Assembly: GCA_023249795.1 (NCBI GenBank)
Contig: JAHFBU010000068.1
Coordinates: 1 to 8,175 of the forward strand
Reading direction: 5' to 3'
Length of the DNA stretch: 8,175 bases
Source: Syntrophaceae bacterium
Lineage (GTDB): Bacteria > Desulfobacterota > Syntrophia > Syntrophales > UBA5619
A program made the position numbers and the translations under genes. Each line of letters opens with the position of its first letter. The stretch's first letter is position 1. The notes beneath the pieces were generated by a model. The model saw only the letters and a list, made by a program, of their open reading frames with translations. It was not told the origin of the DNA and ran no database searches. This document shows, piece by piece, positions 6,573-8,175 of the stretch.

Positions 6573-7561
6573 TAGGAAGAGCGGAACGGGGATGCTTTGC
6601 GGTGTTTGACGGCGAGAGGGAAAGGGTTCCCCTCGCCGATCTGGCCGACGCCCTCCTCGCAAGTCAGAAAAAAGAGTGGCCCGCCCTGACGGCGGGGTGC
6701 GCCTCCCTGGAGTCCGTCCGCCTGCGGGAGATCGGCGGCAACGGCTGGCGTGTGAAGGCGCAGTTCAACCCCGGACGGATCATCAGCAGCGGGGCCGATC
6801 TTGATCCGGAATCGATCCGGCGGCGCCCCTGCTTCCTATGCGCTGATAATCTTCCCCCGGAACAGCAGGCGATCCGCTACCGGGAGGACTACCTCATCCT
6901 CTGCAATCCCGCGCCGATTTTTCCGACGCATTGGACGGTTGCCCACGTCCGCCATTTACCCCAGTCGCTTGTGGATCACATCGGTATCTTCCTGCGGCTT
7001 GCGGCGGACTTCGGTTCCCGGACAACCATTCTCTACAATGGACCGAGCTCCGGCGCTTCTGCCCCGGACCACCTCCATTTCCAGGCAGTCCCCGCCGGTT
7101 TGATGCCGGTGGAAGAGGAAATTCTCGATCCGCTTAAAAGGGTCGGGATCCTGCGGCGGAACGGTGCGGAGATTTCGCAAGTTGCAGGGCTGGGACGGGG
7201 CATTCTTGTGATCGAGGGGAAGGAAGAAGGAAGCGTTGCGGCGGCGGCGGGGGAGGTGACCCGGGCGCTCGGCCGTTCAACGGCCTCCGACGGTGAGCCG
7301 CCGCTGAACCTGCTTTGCACCCGTGCCGGAGAAGGCTGGCGCCTGATCCTCTTCCCCCGGCGGAAACACCGTCCGGATGCCTATTTCCGGAAGGGAGCGG
7401 AGAGACGCCTCATCAGCCCCGGCGCCGTGGACATGGGCGGAATCATCGTCACCCCCCGTGAGGAGGACTTCCTGGCGCTGACACCGGACCTTGTCCGGGG
7501 AATCTTCCAGGAGGTTGCCTTCGACGATGCGGCGGTCAAAACCCTGCTCGATCTTTTCTAA
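6569..7561 (+). CDS. DUF4922-family protein, HIT/GalT superfamily, possible nucleotidyltransferase or nucleotide-sugar phosphorylase
   Basis: The 330-residue product has the features I associate with DUF4922 proteins: RPCFLCADNLPPEQQ (86-100), a possible zinc-binding or structural Cys pair; NPAPIFPTHWTVAH (113-126); and YNGPSSGASAPDHLHFQ (156-172). The last ends in His168-Leu-His170-Phe-Gln172, the H-x-H-x-Q pattern of the GalT branch of the HIT fold, in which the second His forms a covalent nucleotidyl intermediate. Related families include galactose-1-phosphate uridylyltransferase, Ap4A phosphorylase and the GDP-hexose phosphorylases VTC2 and GDPGP1. The exact substrate cannot be read from the sequence. 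ATG 6569 shares four bases with the GT41 stop codon (ATGA), implying translational coupling. An in-frame ATG at 6491 would overlap the GT41 gene by 82 bp and add 26 residues unlike the family start, so it is less likely. Leucine codons here are again CTG/CTC-rich, unlike the end of the preceding gene. No signal peptide is seen. Confidence 0.8.
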   Translation: MIGRAERGCFAVFDGERERVPLADLADALLASQKKEWPALTAGCASLESVRLREIGGNGWRVKAQFNPGRIISSGADLDPESIRRRPCFLCADNLPPEQQAIRYREDYLILCNPAPIFPTHWTVAHVRHLPQSLVDHIGIFLRLAADFGSRTTILYNGPSSGASAPDHLHFQAVPAGLMPVEEEILDPLKRVGILRRNGAEISQVAGLGRGILVIEGKEEGSVAAAAGEVTRALGRSTASDGEPPLNLLCTRAGEGWRLILFPRRKHRPDAYFRKGAERRLISPGAVDMGGIIVTPREEDFLALTPDLVRGIFQEVAFDDAAVKTLLDLF

Positions 7562-7578
7562 AAAGACGGACAATCCGT
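7560..7578 (-). terminator. weak candidate intrinsic terminator for the DUF1460 gene
   Basis: On the - strand ACGGA-TTG-TCCGT (7578-7566) forms a 5-bp stem that is followed by C and then TTTTT (7564-7560). It lies about 100 bp beyond the stop of the DUF1460 gene and touches the end of the DUF4922 gene. The stem is short, so termination would be inefficient unless helped. On the + strand the stem has no T run after it. Confidence 0.35.
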
Positions 7579-7680
7579 ACAGCATCTGTTTCGGCGTAAA
7601 TCAGGCAAACGGGAGAGGCATATCGAGCCGGTGATCCTTGTTCGTACGCGGTCTTTTGTCAGGTTTTCCTCGCGCCCGGA

Positions 7681-8175
7681 TCAGTCAACCGCCCGGCCGA
7701 CGATGATTCCACTCATAACGCGGTGTGACAGCAGATAATGGTCAAGGTTCGTCTCGGACAGGACGACCTTTCCCGCTTTGCTCGATGCGTGCAGAAGGTG
7801 GAGCTCTCCCCGGACATGGACAGCGAGCCCTGCATGGCTGATATCGAGACCCTGTTCATCCGTCGAAACCGCTATGATATCGCCGTCCACAATCCATTCC
7901 GATGCCGGGCTCAGATCGGCCTTTGGTATGTAGTATTGCGTCCGGCGGGAACAGGCCGCCTCAATGATCCGCATCCGGCGGAACAGATCCGCGCCTTTCA
8001 ACGGCGGATGTTCTTCGCGGCGGTCCGTGAGGGCATGGATGGGCTTCCGGAAGGGGATGCCCCCGAGTTTGCGCGTGATGTCGCGAACGATGCCTTTGCG
8101 CCCGTTGTCCCGGAGCCAGTCGGTGAAATAGTGGAGGCGGGAGGGGTAACCATTCCGGCAACCGCCCCGGTAACG
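7681..8175 (-). CDS. DUF1460-family protein (NlpC/P60-like fold), C-terminal 164 residues, cut by the window edge
   Basis: The reading frame stays open from the stop at 7681 to the right edge, giving 164 residues with no start inside the window. Reading upstream of the TTG at 8001 reveals SRLHYFTDWL (visible residues 12-21), a family hallmark, so the TTG is internal and not the true start. Other matches are VDGDIIAVSTDEQGLDISHAGLAV (from about 97), in which His114 is the likely catalytic His of the papain-like fold, and HLLHASS (126-132). The catalytic Cys normally lies in the N-terminal half, outside this window. DUF1460 proteins are structurally related to NlpC/P60 cysteine peptidases and amidases, often exported and thought to act on peptidoglycan; a signal peptide cannot be checked here. 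The gene converges on the DUF4922 gene across a 119-bp spacer. Confidence 0.8.
   Translation of the reverse strand, partial: RYRGGCRNGYPSRLHYFTDWLRDNGRKGIVRDITRKLGGIPFRKPIHALTDRREEHPPLKGADLFRRMRIIEAACSRRTQYYIPKADLSPASEWIVDGDIIAVSTDEQGLDISHAGLAVHVRGELHLLHASSKAGKVVLSETNLDHYLLSHRVMSGIIVGRAVD

Noticed and set aside
7562..7680. Possible small gene or RNA in the DUF4922-DUF1460 spacer
   Set aside because: Only two tiny inverted repeats were found (ACGGA/TCCGT and ACAG/CTGT); no start with a ribosome binding site and no known RNA fold was seen.

Overview
The window reads as a chromosomal segment of a moderately GC-rich Gram-negative bacterium. The mix of a PPi-PFK-lineage phosphofructokinase, a large HEAT-repeat protein with a non-enzymatic N-terminal domain, a bacterial GT41 (OGT/SPINDLY-like) transferase and a DUF1460 protein is most reminiscent of Desulfobacterota (former Deltaproteobacteria, Syntrophus-like). 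That placement is inference from gene content; no marker gene is present.

Layout from left to right: (1) 1-296 is an upstream region with a near-consensus sigma70 promoter (TTGACA-17 bp-TATATT) and a leader of about 130 nt. (2) 297-1391, + strand, is a 6-phosphofructokinase. (3) 1408-3648, - strand, is a 746-residue HEAT-repeat protein that converges on the phosphofructokinase with only 16 bp between the stops; its ribosome binding site lies inside a perfect 7-bp hairpin. (4) 3649-3884 is a divergent intergenic region with a 16-nt inverted repeat. (5) 3885-6572, + strand, is a TPR-containing GT41 glycosyltransferase with eight in-register 34-residue TPR units of high DNA similarity. (6) 6569-7561, + strand, is a DUF4922 HIT/GalT-superfamily protein whose ATG overlaps the GT41 stop codon (ATGA). 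(7) 7562-7680 is a short convergent spacer. (8) 7681-8175, - strand, is the C-terminal part of a DUF1460 (NlpC/P60-like) protein that runs off the right edge.

Only the GT41 and DUF4922 genes look co-translated. A glycosyltransferase that modifies proteins paired with a relative of nucleotide-sugar phosphorylases suggests a nucleotide-sugar-linked function. The catalytic part of the GT41 protein resembles plant SPINDLY (GDP-fucose user) at least as much as animal OGT, and the best-known eukaryotic relatives of DUF4922 act on GDP-sugars. The pairing is the most promising lead in the window, but it is a hypothesis. Another strong direct observation is an abrupt change in leucine codon use about three quarters of the way through the GT41 gene, as if its 3' end had a different history.
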